Shown in pieces: positions 1 to 8,320 of a stretch of DNA of 64,000 nucleotides. The stretch is from Actinacidiphila paucisporea (lineage in GTDB: Bacteria; Actinomycetota; Actinomycetes; Streptomycetales; Streptomycetaceae). The stretch covers positions 186,001 to 250,000 of the forward strand of contig NZ_FRBI01000002.1 in assembly GCF_900142575.1 (NCBI RefSeq), given 5' to 3'. The notes below the pieces were generated by a model, which was not told the DNA's origin, searched no databases, and was given only the letters and a program-made list of their open reading frames with translations. The translations under genes and the position numbers were made by a program. The stretch's first letter is position 1. The number at the start of each line of letters is the position of its first letter.

Positions 1-725
1 ACGTTCCCCCCCGCGAGGCCACCCATGATCAAATCTACTGTGCCAGGTGGGGCGCAAGTGACACCTTCGGCACCTGACGGCAAGTCGACAAGACAACGTG
101 GCGTAAAGCATTCGATCACGAAGCGTTTCACTCGTGGCGCCATGAGGGAAGTACGCCTCCCGTCACTTCGGCCACGCAGCGCGTCATCCGCGACACGCCG
201 CATCGTAGAACCGCAGGTGGCAGAGGTGTTAGCGGGCGCGAATCCGAACGGAAGCGCAGGGCTGAGAAGTTGGCCGAAAAAAGCCGTTCAGGAGCCGGAT
301 GCGCGTAAAAGGCGCCGGGTGGTGCGCCGGGGTGCCGTACCGGGGCCCTCGCGCGGCAGGGTCGAACGGTTCATTCCGGCGGATTTGCCGTGGCCGGAGC
401 GGGTATGAGCCGGATACGGCGCACGGCCGCCCGCGGGTGATCCGATGCGCCCCCGAGATGCTCCGGTGCGCCGCGGCGTGCAGCCGGTTGGCGGGATGGC
501 GTTGCGCTCTCGCCGCCGCTCCGGCATTCTCCTGGGAACTCGGGGTAAACGCCCCGCGAGGCCACCGGCGCATCTGTGCAGGCGGACTTCGCGGCCGTAC
601 TCTGGAGAGAGCGGGACGGGAAGTGACGAACTGGCCCATAACGGCCGATCCGGCGGACCGCCCCGCAAGCACCGTCCTGTCCGCTGCTCGGCGCGTCAGC
701 GCCGCCCTCGCCGAGAATCCGCATC
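1..725. other. intergenic region, no supported gene
   Basis: No open frame here has streptomycete third-position bias together with a plausible ribosome site, so I call no gene. The first 200 bases are less G+C rich than the rest, as is usual for promoter DNA, and may be the upstream region of a gene leaving the window to the left. From memory, the Streptomyces coelicolor neighbourhood of glmS2 and a Usp gene lies close to adpA, which has a long upstream region. That would fit, but no adpA coding sequence is visible, so this is only inference. Confidence 0.4.
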
Positions 726-1247
726 ATGGCCGGTCATGACTTCCCCGAGCCCGCCGATCGCAGGCCGCTCGCCGAATCGGCGGCACTGCCCGAGCAGGCC
801 CCAGCCCTGAGCCACGCCTGTGATCCCGCCTTTCGGCACGGCGTCGTGGTGGGCTTCGACGGTTCCGTTTCCAGCGAGCGCGCGCTGTCGTACGCCATCG
901 GTATGGCACGCAGGACGCATTCCGCGCTGATCATCGTGCATGTCGCCAACCGGCTGCCGGCCACCGTGTGGGCGGGCTGCGAGCCGCCCGTCTTCGTCGA
1001 CGTCCCCGACCACCGCACCGAGGTCCTCGGACTGGAGCTGGCCTGCGCCGACCACCTCGCCGAGATCTCCTGGGTGCTGGTCGAGCGCGGCGGCGACATC
1101 TGCCACGAGCTGGAGGAGGTCGGCCGGGAGTACGAGGCCGACGCGATCGTCGTCGGCGGCACGCACGGGCTGGCCGGGCGGATCTTCGGCTCGGTCGCCG
1201 GACGGCTGGCCCGGCGGGCGCAGCGGCCGGTGGTGGTCATCCCGTAG
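726..1247 (+). CDS. universal stress protein, UspA family
   Basis: This is a 173-residue single-domain universal stress protein of the ATP-binding type. After a poorly conserved N-terminal tail of about 38 residues, the Usp fold starts with VVGFDGS (Asp near residue 45, the adenine-contacting aspartate). It ends with the family nucleotide-binding signature GGTHGLAGRIFGSVAGRL followed by the final strand PVVVIP. Length is slightly above the 140-150 typical of single Usp domains because of the N-terminal tail. Proteins of this family help actinomycetes survive hypoxia, starvation and oxidative stress; the specific trigger here is unknown. The gene is monocistronic, convergent with glmS, and is followed by a strong hairpin. 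The ATG at 726 is the first start in frame; an internal GTG near 843, next to VVGFDGS, would give a minimal Usp domain. Confidence 0.88.
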   Translation: MAGHDFPEPADRRPLAESAALPEQAPALSHACDPAFRHGVVVGFDGSVSSERALSYAIGMARRTHSALIIVHVANRLPATVWAGCEPPVFVDVPDHRTEVLGLELACADHLAEISWVLVERGGDICHELEEVGREYEADAIVVGGTHGLAGRIFGSVAGRLARRAQRPVVVIP

Positions 1248-1260
1248 CACCGCACGACGC

Positions 1261-1297
1261 ACGGGTGGGGCCGGTCCGAGCGACCGGCCCCACCCGT
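1261..1297. terminator. bidirectional terminator between usp and glmS
   Basis: A perfect 15-bp inverted repeat (arms 1261-1275 and 1283-1297, 7-base loop) lies between the convergent ends of the Usp gene and glmS. There is no long T run, as is common for streptomycete terminators. The location between two convergent stops supports termination from both sides. Confidence 0.8.
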
Positions 1298-1343
1298 ATG
1301 CGTACGCGCGCGTGGCGTGCGGACGGCTGCCCCGCCGTGGCGG

Positions 1344-3158
1344 CTACTCCACCGTGACGGACTTCGCCAGGTTGCGCGGCTTGTCGATGTCCCGGCCCAG
1401 CGCCAGCGCCGTGTGGTAGGCGAAGAGCTGGAGCGGGATGCCCATCAGGATCGGGTCCAGCTCGTCCTCGTTCTTCGGCACCAGGATGGTGTGGTCGGCC
1501 TTCTCCTGCTCCTGGTGCGCGACCGCCAGGATCCGGCCGCTGCGGGCCTTGATCTCCTCCAGCGCCGCGCGGTTCTTCTCCAGCAGGTCGTCGTCGGGGA
1601 TGATCGCGACGGTCGGCATCGACGGGTCGATCAGCGCCAGCGGCCCGTGCTTCAGCTCCGAGGCCGGGTAGGCCTCGGCGTGGATGTAGCTGACCTCCTT
1701 GAGCTTCAGCGAGGCCTCGCGGGCCACCGGGTAGCCCCGGACCCGGCCGATGAAGAGCATCGAACGGGCGTCCGCGTAGGCCTTCGCCAGCTGCTTGATC
1801 TCCGGCTCGGTCTTGAGGATCTCCTCGATCTGGGCCGGCAGCCTGCGCAGCCCCTCGATGATCCGCTTGCCGTCGGTCACCGACAGGTCCCGCACCCGGC
1901 CCAGGTGCAGCGCCAGAAGCGCGAAGGCGACCACGGTGTTGGTGAAGCACTTGGTGGACACCACGCACACCTCGGGCCCGGCGTGCACGTAGGTGCCGCC
2001 GTCCGCCTCCCGGGCGATCGCGGACCCCACGACGTTGACCACGCCCAGCACCCGCGCGCCCTTGCGCTTCAGCTCCTGGACGGCCGCCAGCACGTCGTAG
2101 GTCTCGCCGGACTGCGACACGGCCACGTAGAGCGTGTCGGGGTCCACCACCGGGTTGCGGTAGCGGAATTCCGACGCCGGCTCGGCGTCGGCGGGGATAC
2201 GCGCCAGCTCCTCGATCAGCCCGGCGCCGATCTGGCCGGCGTGGTAGCTGGTGCCGCAGCCCAGGATCTTGATCCGGCGCACGCTGCGCGCCTCCCGGGC
2301 GTCCAGGTTCAGACCCCCGAGATGCACGGTCGCGAAGCGGTCGTCGATCCGCCCGCGCAGGACCCGGTCGACCGCCTCGGCCTGCTCGAAGATCTCCTTG
2401 TGCATGTACGTGTCGTGGCCGCCCATGTCGTACGACTCGGCCTCCCACTCCACGGTGGTCGGCGTGGCCGTGGTCTGCGAGCCCTCGGTGGTGTACGTGC
2501 GGAAGTCGTCGGCCTTCAGGGTGGCCATCTCGCCGTCCCCGAGGGTGACGACCTGCCGGGTGTGGGCGACCAGCGCGGCGACGTCGGAGGCGACGAACAT
2601 CTCCTTCTCGCCGATGCCCAGCACCACCGGGGAGCCGTTGCGGGCGACCACGATCCGGCCGGGGAAGTCCTGGTGCAGCACCGCGATGCCGTACGTGCCC
2701 TCGACCGACCGCAGCGCCTCGCTGACCTTCTTCTCCAGCGTCTCGGCGGCGGACCGGGCGATCAGGTGGGCCAGCACCTCGGTGTCGGTCTCGGAAGCGA
2801 AGACGGTGCCCTCGGCGGACAGCCGGGCGCGCAGCTCCGAGGCGTTGTCGATGATCCCGTTGTGGACGACCGCGACCTTCTCCTCGGCGTCCAGGTGCGG
2901 ATGCGCGTTGACGTCGCTGGGCGCCCCGTGGGTGGCCCAGCGGGTGTGGGCGATGCCGGTGGTACCGGCGAAGCGCTTCGGGATGCGCGACTCCAGCTCG
3001 CGTACCCGGCCCTTGGCCTTGACCGTACGCAGCTCGCCCGACTTGCCGGTGATGACGATGCCGGCCGAGTCGTATCCCCGGTACTCCAGCCGCTGCAGCC
3101 CTTCGAGCAGCAGCGGCGCCACGTCGCGCTTGCCGATGTATCCGACGATTCCGCACAT
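1344..3158 (-). CDS. glmS: glutamine--fructose-6-phosphate aminotransferase (isomerizing)
   Basis: GlmS makes glucosamine-6-phosphate from fructose-6-phosphate and glutamine, the first committed step to UDP-GlcNAc, peptidoglycan and other amino sugars; it is cytoplasmic. The 604-residue length matches the family (about 609). The protein begins MCGIVGYIG, where Cys2 is the N-terminal nucleophile of the class II glutamine amidotransferase domain (about residues 1-220). Two SIS domains follow, with the sugar-binding segments GCGTSYHAG and SQSGETYD in the first. The C-terminus PRNLAKSVTVE is the conserved tail that closes over the active site. The ATG at 3158 is fixed by Cys2. A conserved small gene lies just upstream on the same strand. 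From memory, S. coelicolor has two glmS copies and this neighbourhood corresponds to glmS2. No glmS-type ribozyme leader is visible. Confidence 0.96.
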   Translation of the reverse strand: MCGIVGYIGKRDVAPLLLEGLQRLEYRGYDSAGIVITGKSGELRTVKAKGRVRELESRIPKRFAGTTGIAHTRWATHGAPSDVNAHPHLDAEEKVAVVHNGIIDNASELRARLSAEGTVFASETDTEVLAHLIARSAAETLEKKVSEALRSVEGTYGIAVLHQDFPGRIVVARNGSPVVLGIGEKEMFVASDVAALVAHTRQVVTLGDGEMATLKADDFRTYTTEGSQTTATPTTVEWEAESYDMGGHDTYMHKEIFEQAEAVDRVLRGRIDDRFATVHLGGLNLDAREARSVRRIKILGCGTSYHAGQIGAGLIEELARIPADAEPASEFRYRNPVVDPDTLYVAVSQSGETYDVLAAVQELKRKGARVLGVVNVVGSAIAREADGGTYVHAGPEVCVVSTKCFTNTVVAFALLALHLGRVRDLSVTDGKRIIEGLRRLPAQIEEILKTEPEIKQLAKAYADARSMLFIGRVRGYPVAREASLKLKEVSYIHAEAYPASELKHGPLALIDPSMPTVAIIPDDDLLEKNRAALEEIKARSGRILAVAHQEQEKADHTILVPKNEDELDPILMGIPLQLFAYHTALALGRDIDKPRNLAKSVTVE

Positions 3159-3246
3159 GTGCCGTCCGTACCTCTCCGTCGTCCTCTGTGCCTGGTGTGC
3201 CCTGCGTGCCCTGCGTTCTCCGGTGCCCTGAGTGGCCTCAGCCGTC

Positions 3247-3522
3247 TCAGCCGTAGACGATGCGGCGCAACTGGCGCTGGGAGAGCGCGGCCGGGGCGAC
3301 CGCCCGGTGCGGCAGCTCCTCGCCGATCCGCTCGAAGATCTCCGCGTTGACCAGGCCCTTCGCCTGGAGCTCGCGGTGTCTGCGGCGGACGTACTCCTCG
3401 GTCGTCTCGTCGAAGTAGGCCAGGACGTCCAGCACCACCCGGGACGCCTCGCCGCGGTGCAGCGGCGTGGTGCGCACCAGGTGGTCGATCAGGTCTTCGT
3501 AGGACGTCCGGCGTTCGAGCAC
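3247..3522 (-). CDS. small conserved actinobacterial protein of unknown function
   Basis: A 91-residue, soluble, charged, mostly helical protein (starts MLERRTSYEDLIDHL, ends LSQRQLRRIVYG) with no signal peptide, membrane segment or Cys pair. I do not recognise a named domain. The sequence has clear streptomycete codon bias, and I recall similar short proteins next to glmS in Streptomyces, which suggests a conserved gene. The start is GTG at 3522. No strong Shine-Dalgarno precedes it, and a possible -10 (AGTATC, around 3528-3533 on the minus strand) is so close that the mRNA may be leaderless. It lies 88 bp upstream of glmS on the same strand and could be co-transcribed. A 10-bp inverted repeat lies just upstream. 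Function unknown. Confidence 0.65.
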   Translation of the reverse strand: MLERRTSYEDLIDHLVRTTPLHRGEASRVVLDVLAYFDETTEEYVRRRHRELQAKGLVNAEIFERIGEELPHRAVAPAALSQRQLRRIVYG

Positions 3523-3559
3523 CCGTTGATACTGGTGTGATGATCTTTACTTTGCAAGA

Positions 3560-3583
3560 ATCCTGCCCGATTCCGGGCAGGAT
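3560..3583. promoter_or_regulatory. perfect 10-bp inverted repeat upstream of the 91-aa gene
   Basis: ATCCTGCCCG (3560-3569), ATTC spacer, CGGGCAGGAT (3574-3583). It lies about 40-60 bp upstream of the GTG of the 91-residue gene, upstream of a possible minus-strand -35 (TTGCAA) and -10 (AGTATC). It could be an operator, or a terminator for transcription arriving from the right. It is not followed by a T run on either strand. Confidence 0.45.
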
Positions 3584-3599
3584 CGCAGGTCAAGAAGAG

Positions 3600-3985
3600 C
3601 CAAAGGAGTGACGACGGGGGATTCGGCGCCGTGCGGCTGGGCGGCTGGGCGGCTGGGCGGGCGGCCCGGGCGGGTGGGCGGCCGGCCTGGGCGGCCGGCC
3701 CGGCGGTCGGCTGGTCGGCCCGGCCGGCCCGGGCTGTCGGGGGTCGGTGCCGGCCGCAGGGACGGGGGCCGTCGAAGCGACCGGACGGGCGCGGCCGGTC
3801 GGTCGAGCGGTCGGGCGGGGCCGCCCGGCGGGCGGGGGGGGGCGGGGCTGCACGGGCGGGCGGGGCCATACGGGCGGGGGCGGGGCCGCACGGGCCGGCG
3901 GGGGGTCGGGCCGGGCCGTGCGGGGGAACGGGGCCGTACGGGCGGGCCGGTGCGGCGAGTCTCCCGGCGCCCGCTGCCGGGGGAC
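3600..3985. repeat. G-rich low-complexity minisatellite region, no gene
   Basis: About 385 bases of extremely G-rich plus strand built from degenerate short units. GCGGCTGGG is repeated three times in tandem at 3634-3660. A unit of about 17 bases, CGGGGCC(R)(Y)ACGGGC(S)GG, occurs at 3861, 3881 and 3929. Open frames cross the region on both strands but encode only G/R/A- or P/R-rich low complexity with no ribosome site, so I call no gene. Dense GGG runs on the plus strand could fold as G-quadruplexes; the region lies just after the stop of acdH. Confidence 0.7.
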
Positions 3986-5152
3986 TCAGCCCGCCAGGCC
4001 CAGCTCCCTGGCGATCAGCATCCGCTGCACCTCGCTGGTGCCCTCACCGATCTCCAGGATCTTGGAGTCACGCCACATCCGGGCCACCGGATACTCGTTC
4101 ATGAAGCCGTAGCCGCCGTGGATCTGGGTGGCCTCCCGGGCGTTGGTCACCGCGATCTCCGACGAGTACAGCTTGGCCAGCGCCGCCTCCTTCTTGAACG
4201 GCTCCCCGTGCATCAGCCGCGACGCCGCGTCCCGCCACGCCAGCCGCGCGGTGTGCGCCCGCATCTCCATGTCGGCGACCTTGAACTGGATCGCCTGGTT
4301 CGCGCCGATCGGCCGCCCGAACGCCTCCCTGGTCCGCGCGTACTCCAGCGACTCGTCCACGCAGCCCTGCGCCAGGCCGGTCGCCAGCGCCGAGATCGCG
4401 ATCCGCCCCTCGTCCAGGATGCGCAGGAACTGCGCATAGCCCCGGCCCTTCTCGCCGAGCAGATTCGCCGCGGGCACCCGGCAGTCGGCGAAGGACAGCT
4501 CCCGGGTGTCCGAGGCGTTCCACCCGACCTTGCTGTACTTCTTCGACACCGTGAAGCCGGGTGTGCCCGAGGGCACGATGATCGACGAGATCAGCGGGCG
4601 GCCGTCGTCGGTCCTGCCGGTCACCGCCGTGACCGTGACCAGGCCGGTGATGTCGGTGCCCGAGTTGGTGATGAAGCTCTTGGTCCCGTTGATCACCCAC
4701 TCCCCGGTCGCCTCGTCCAGCCGGGCCGTGGTGCGGGTGCCGCCCGCGTCCGAGCCGCAGTCCGGCTCCGTCAGCCCGAAGGCCCCCAGCATCTCGCCCG
4801 AGCACAGCCGCGGCAGCCACTCCCGCTTCTGCTCCTCGGTGCCGAACCTGAACACCGGCATCGCGCCCAGCGACACCCCGGCCTCCAGGGTGATCGCCAC
4901 CGAGGAGTCCACCCGGGCCAGCTCCTCCAGCACCAGGCACAGCGCGAAGTAGTCGCCGCCCATCCCGCCGTACTCCTCGGGGAAGGGCAGCCCGAACAGG
5001 CCCATCCGCCCCATCTCCCGCACGATCTCGTACGGGAACTCGTCCTGCTCGTAGAACCCGCCGATCTTCGGCGCGATCACATCCCTGGCGAACTCCGCGA
5101 CGGTGGCGCGCAGCTCCTCGTACTCCTCGGACAGGCGGTGGTCGATCGGCAT
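3986..5152 (-). CDS. acdH: acyl-CoA dehydrogenase, branched-chain acyl-CoA type
   Basis: FAD-dependent dehydrogenase of 388 residues that makes the 2,3-enoyl-CoA from a short or branched acyl-CoA and passes electrons to ETF. The three ACAD domains are present: helical N-terminus (from MPIDHRLSEEYEELRA), middle beta domain (FGLTEPDCGSDAGG), and C-terminal helical domain (RTREAFGRPIG, then QIHGGYGFMNEYPVARM). The sequence IGEGTSE places a Glu at the catalytic position used by short-, medium- and short/branched-chain enzymes; classical isovaleryl-CoA dehydrogenases have Ala or Gly there. Context (HMG-CoA lyase and MCC-type carboxylase on the same strand, stop-start gap of 2 bases) points to leucine/valine/isoleucine catabolism, as described for AcdH of S. 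coelicolor. The ATG at 5152 directly follows the hmgL stop. It is the last gene of the operon and ends at the G-rich repeat. Confidence 0.9.
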   Translation of the reverse strand: MPIDHRLSEEYEELRATVAEFARDVIAPKIGGFYEQDEFPYEIVREMGRMGLFGLPFPEEYGGMGGDYFALCLVLEELARVDSSVAITLEAGVSLGAMPVFRFGTEEQKREWLPRLCSGEMLGAFGLTEPDCGSDAGGTRTTARLDEATGEWVINGTKSFITNSGTDITGLVTVTAVTGRTDDGRPLISSIIVPSGTPGFTVSKKYSKVGWNASDTRELSFADCRVPAANLLGEKGRGYAQFLRILDEGRIAISALATGLAQGCVDESLEYARTREAFGRPIGANQAIQFKVADMEMRAHTARLAWRDAASRLMHGEPFKKEAALAKLYSSEIAVTNAREATQIHGGYGFMNEYPVARMWRDSKILEIGEGTSEVQRMLIARELGLAG

Positions 5153-5154
5153 GG

Positions 5155-6231
5155 CTACTGCTCCCGGTGGGTGAGGGCGCGGACGGTGCGGGACGGGCTG
5201 GGCCGCCCCAACTGCTCCGCCATCCAGACGCTTGTGGCGCTGAGGCGGTCGAGATCGACCCCGGTGCTGATGCCGAGTCCGTTCAGCATCCACACGAGGT
5301 CTTCGGTCGCGAGGTTCCCGGTGGCGCTCTTCGCGTACGGGCAGCCGCCGAGCCCGCCGGCGGAGGCGTCCACAACGGTGACGCCCCGCTGCAGGGCGGC
5401 CAGCGTGTTGGACAGCGCCTGCCCGTAGGTGTCGTGGAAGTGCACCGCGAGATGCTCCACCGGGATCCCGCCGCCTCTGTCCGCCGTGCCGCCCGGCCCG
5501 CCGGTCAACTCGTCCAGCAGCGCGGTGACCTGTCCGGGCGTCGCCACGCCGATGGTGTCGCCGAGGCTCAGCTCGGTGCAGCCCATCCCGTACAGCCGGC
5601 GGGCCACCGCCGCCACCTGCCCGATCGGCACCGGTCCCTCCCACGGGTCGCCGAAGCACATCGACAGATACCCGCGGACCGCCGCACCCGCCGCCCTGGC
5701 CCGCGCCACCACCGGCTCGAACATCGCCAGCGACTCGTCCACCGTCCGGTTGAGATTCGCCCGCGCGAAGGACTCCGTCGCGCTGCCGAAGACCGCGATC
5801 TCCCGCACGCCCAGCTCCAGCGCCCGGTCCAGCCCCCGCTCGTTGGGCACCAGCACCGGCAGCCGCACCGCCCGGCCGCGCCCGCCCGGGCCGGCGGCAT
5901 CCGCGCCGCCGGTCCCGGTGAGGTCGGCGAGCAGCGGCATCAGCTCGGCGGCGTCCGCCAGCTGGGGCACCCACTTGGGATGCACGAAGCTGGTCGCCTC
6001 GATCGTCGTCAGCCCCGCGTCGGCCAGCCGGTGGACGAACTCCGCCTTCACCGCGGTCGGCACGGTCCGCTGCTCGTTCTGCAGGCCGTCCCGGGCGCCG
6101 ACCTCGTGGATCCGCACCTGCCGCGGCAGCCCGTCCGCGGCGACCGCCATCGGCAGTCCCAGGCCCAGCACTCCGGGCACCTGCGGTGCGCCGCCGGTCC
6201 CGCTCTCCCGCCCGCCGCCCGTCCCGGTCAC
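5155..6231 (-). CDS. hmgL: hydroxymethylglutaryl-CoA lyase
   Basis: Cleaves 3-hydroxy-3-methylglutaryl-CoA to acetoacetate and acetyl-CoA, the last step of leucine breakdown. It is a 358-residue TIM-barrel metalloenzyme of the HMGL-like family. The entry strand [13 protein letters not shown] carries the metal/substrate Arg-Asp pair. The family signature [19 protein letters not shown] near residue 300 contains the catalytic Cys and active-site loop. HxH metal ligands are in [10 protein letters not shown]. The GTG at 6231 is chosen because it overlaps the carboxylase alpha stop as GTGA (6228-6231), implying translational coupling; an alternative ATG (MAVAADG) lies 27 residues downstream. A Gly/Pro-rich insert (about [22 protein letters not shown]) interrupts the barrel after the first strands. 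Confidence 0.92.
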   Translation of the reverse strand: MTGTGGGRESGTGGAPQVPGVLGLGLPMAVAADGLPRQVRIHEVGARDGLQNEQRTVPTAVKAEFVHRLADAGLTTIEATSFVHPKWVPQLADAAELMPLLADLTGTGGADAAGPGGRGRAVRLPVLVPNERGLDRALELGVREIAVFGSATESFARANLNRTVDESLAMFEPVVARARAAGAAVRGYLSMCFGDPWEGPVPIGQVAAVARRLYGMGCTELSLGDTIGVATPGQVTALLDELTGGPGGTADRGGGIPVEHLAVHFHDTYGQALSNTLAALQRGVTVVDASAGGLGGCPYAKSATGNLATEDLVWMLNGLGISTGVDLDRLSATSVWMAEQLGRPSPSRTVRALTHREQ

Positions 6232-8312
6232 GACGCCTCCCCGGGCCGGCCGGCCGCCGGGTCCGGCGTGCCGTCGCCGGGTCGCTCGGCGGGGGTGACC
6301 ACGGCCAGCACCTGGTCCATCGCCACCGCCGAACCCGGGCTGACGTCGATCTCGGTCACCGTTCCGTCGTGCGGGGCGGTGATCACGTGCTCCATCTTCA
6401 TCGCCTCCACCACCAGCAGGCTCTGCCCGGCCACCACGTCCTCGCCCTTGGCGACCTTCACCACGGTCACCGTGCCCGGCATCGGCGCGGTGAGCGCGCC
6501 GCCGCCCGCGCCCAGCGCCGCCCCCCGCAGGGCCGCGGCGACCGGGTCGTAGGGCTGCACCCACCAGCTCTCGCCGTCCCGGCCCAGCCAGTCGCCGGCC
6601 CGGAAGAAGGTGTGCACCAGGCCGCCGGTGTGCAGCCGCGCCCGCGCCCCGTCGAGCGTGACCGTGGCCGCCGTCACCGGGCCGTCCCCGATCCGCACCT
6701 CGCCCTGCCTGACCCGCACCGCCACCGGCTCGTGGCCCGGCACCCGCAGGTGGTGCACGGTCCAGGCCGCCTCGCCGCCGAGCCGCCAGCCGCTGGGCAC
6801 CGAGAACGGATCGGTCCAGCCGTCCGCCCCCGGCGCAGGGGCCAACGCCGCCTGCCGCAGCAGCGCCCCGGCCGTATAGACCTCGTCGGGCACGCCGTCC
6901 GGCACCAGCGAGGCGGCCTCCCGCTCGATCAGCCCGGTGTCCAACTCGCCCGCGACCACCGCCGGATGCCCCAGCAGCCGCCGCAGGAAGGCGGTGTTGG
7001 TGTCCAGCCCCAGCACCACCGTCTCCGCCAGCGCGGCCCGCAGCCGCCGCAGCGCCGTCGCCCGGTCGGGGCCGTGGGCGATCACCTTCGCCAGCATCGG
7101 GTCGTAGGCGGTGCCGACCTCCGTCCCCGCCAGCAGGCCGGAGTCCACCCGCACCCCCGGCCGCCCGGCCGGTTCGTGCAGTGCCAGCACCGGTCCCGCC
7201 GAGGGCAGGAAGTCGATCCGGCCGTCACCGCTCCTGGCCGTCTCCGCGCAGATCCGCGCCTCGACCGCATGCCCGGTGAGTGTCACGTCCTGCTGGCCGA
7301 AATCCAGCGGTTCGCCGGCCGCCACCCGCAACTGCCAGGCCACCAGGTCCAGTCCGGTGACCATCTCGGTCACCGGGTGCTCGACCTGCAGCCGGGTGTT
7401 CATCTCCATGAAGAAATACGCCGACGGGTCGGCTCCTGGCACGATGAACTCCACCGTTCCCGCCCCGGTGTAGCCGCAGGACCTGGCCGCCTGTACCGCG
7501 GCCTCCCCCATCGCCGCCCGGGTCGCCGGGTCGAGCAGCACCGAGGGGGCCTCCTCGATCACCTTCTGGTGCCTCCGCTGCAACGAGCACTCCCGCTCGC
7601 CCAGGTGCACCACATGGCCGTGCGCGTCGGCCAGTACCTGGATCTCGATGTGCCGCGGCTGGTCGATCCAGCGCTCGACCAGCAGGGTGTCGTCGCCGAA
7701 CGAGCCCAGGGCCTCGCGCCGGGCCGCGGCGATCTCCTCGGCCAGCGCCGCCTCGTCGCGCACCAGGCGCATGCCCTTGCCGCCGCCGCCCGCCGACGGC
7801 TTGAGCAGCACCGGCAGCCCGATCTCCCGGGCGGCCGCGGCCAATTCCGTGTCGGTCAGCCCGCTGCCGCTGCTGCCGGGCACCACCGGCACGCCCGCGG
7901 CCCGTACGGTCTCCTTGGCCCGGATCTTGTCGCCCATCAGCTCGATCGCGTCGGCCGGCGGCCCGATGAAGACCAGACCCGCCTCGGCGCAGGCCCTGGC
8001 GAAGCCGGCATTCTCGGCGAGGAAGCCGTAGCCGGGATGGACGGCTCCGGCGCCGACGGCCACGGCGGCCCGCACTTGGTCGACCACCGACAGATAACTC
8101 CCCACCCGCACCGCGGTGTCGGCCTCCCGCACATGCCGGGCGTCGGCGTCGGCCTCGGTGAAGGCGGCGGCCGAACGCACCCCCAGCTCACGCAGGGTGC
8201 GGATGACCCGGACGGCGATCTCGCCCCGGTTGGCGACCAGGACGGTGCCGAAGGGGGCGCCCGCGGTGGCGGCGCCGTTCGCGGCGGTGGCGATGGACTT
8301 GCTGCTGGTCAT
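6228..8312 (-). CDS. biotin-dependent acyl-CoA carboxylase alpha subunit (methylcrotonyl-CoA carboxylase type)
   Basis: Biotin carboxylase plus biotin carrier protein in one 694-residue chain. It carboxylates biotin with ATP and bicarbonate for transfer by the beta subunit encoded next door. The biotin carboxylase domain starts [21 protein letters not shown]; the ATP-grasp glycine loop [14 protein letters not shown] and the catalytic segment [13 protein letters not shown] are present. The C-terminal biotinyl domain has the EAMKMEH motif with the biotinyl lysine at about residue 639. Length fits MCC/PCC/ACC alpha subunits. The operon with HMG-CoA lyase and an MCC-type beta subunit argues for 3-methylcrotonyl-CoA as main substrate; actinomycete alpha subunits often serve several beta partners, so acetyl- or propionyl-CoA cannot be excluded. 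ATG at 8312 is 8 bases after the beta stop; a GTG one codon earlier is possible. Confidence 0.9.
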   Translation of the reverse strand: MTSSKSIATAANGAATAGAPFGTVLVANRGEIAVRVIRTLRELGVRSAAAFTEADADARHVREADTAVRVGSYLSVVDQVRAAVAVGAGAVHPGYGFLAENAGFARACAEAGLVFIGPPADAIELMGDKIRAKETVRAAGVPVVPGSSGSGLTDTELAAAAREIGLPVLLKPSAGGGGKGMRLVRDEAALAEEIAAARREALGSFGDDTLLVERWIDQPRHIEIQVLADAHGHVVHLGERECSLQRRHQKVIEEAPSVLLDPATRAAMGEAAVQAARSCGYTGAGTVEFIVPGADPSAYFFMEMNTRLQVEHPVTEMVTGLDLVAWQLRVAAGEPLDFGQQDVTLTGHAVEARICAETARSGDGRIDFLPSAGPVLALHEPAGRPGVRVDSGLLAGTEVGTAYDPMLAKVIAHGPDRATALRRLRAALAETVVLGLDTNTAFLRRLLGHPAVVAGELDTGLIEREAASLVPDGVPDEVYTAGALLRQAALAPAPGADGWTDPFSVPSGWRLGGEAAWTVHHLRVPGHEPVAVRVRQGEVRIGDGPVTAATVTLDGARARLHTGGLVHTFFRAGDWLGRDGESWWVQPYDPVAAALRGAALGAGGGALTAPMPGTVTVVKVAKGEDVVAGQSLLVVEAMKMEHVITAPHDGTVTEIDVSPGSAVAMDQVLAVVTPAERPGDGTPDPAAGRPGEAS

Positions 8313-8320
8313 CACGGCCC

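Noticed and set aside
1317..3350. 677-codon plus-strand frame opposite glmS
   Set aside because: Shadow of glmS; no bias and no domain.
3560..3583. Terminator of the 91-aa gene/glmS unit
   Set aside because: The hairpin lies upstream of the start of that minus-strand gene, so it cannot terminate it; recorded as a possible operator.
3608..5428. 606-codon plus-strand frame through the repeat and acdH
   Set aside because: The ribosome site overlaps the start, the first 120 residues are repeat-encoded, and the rest is antisense to acdH.
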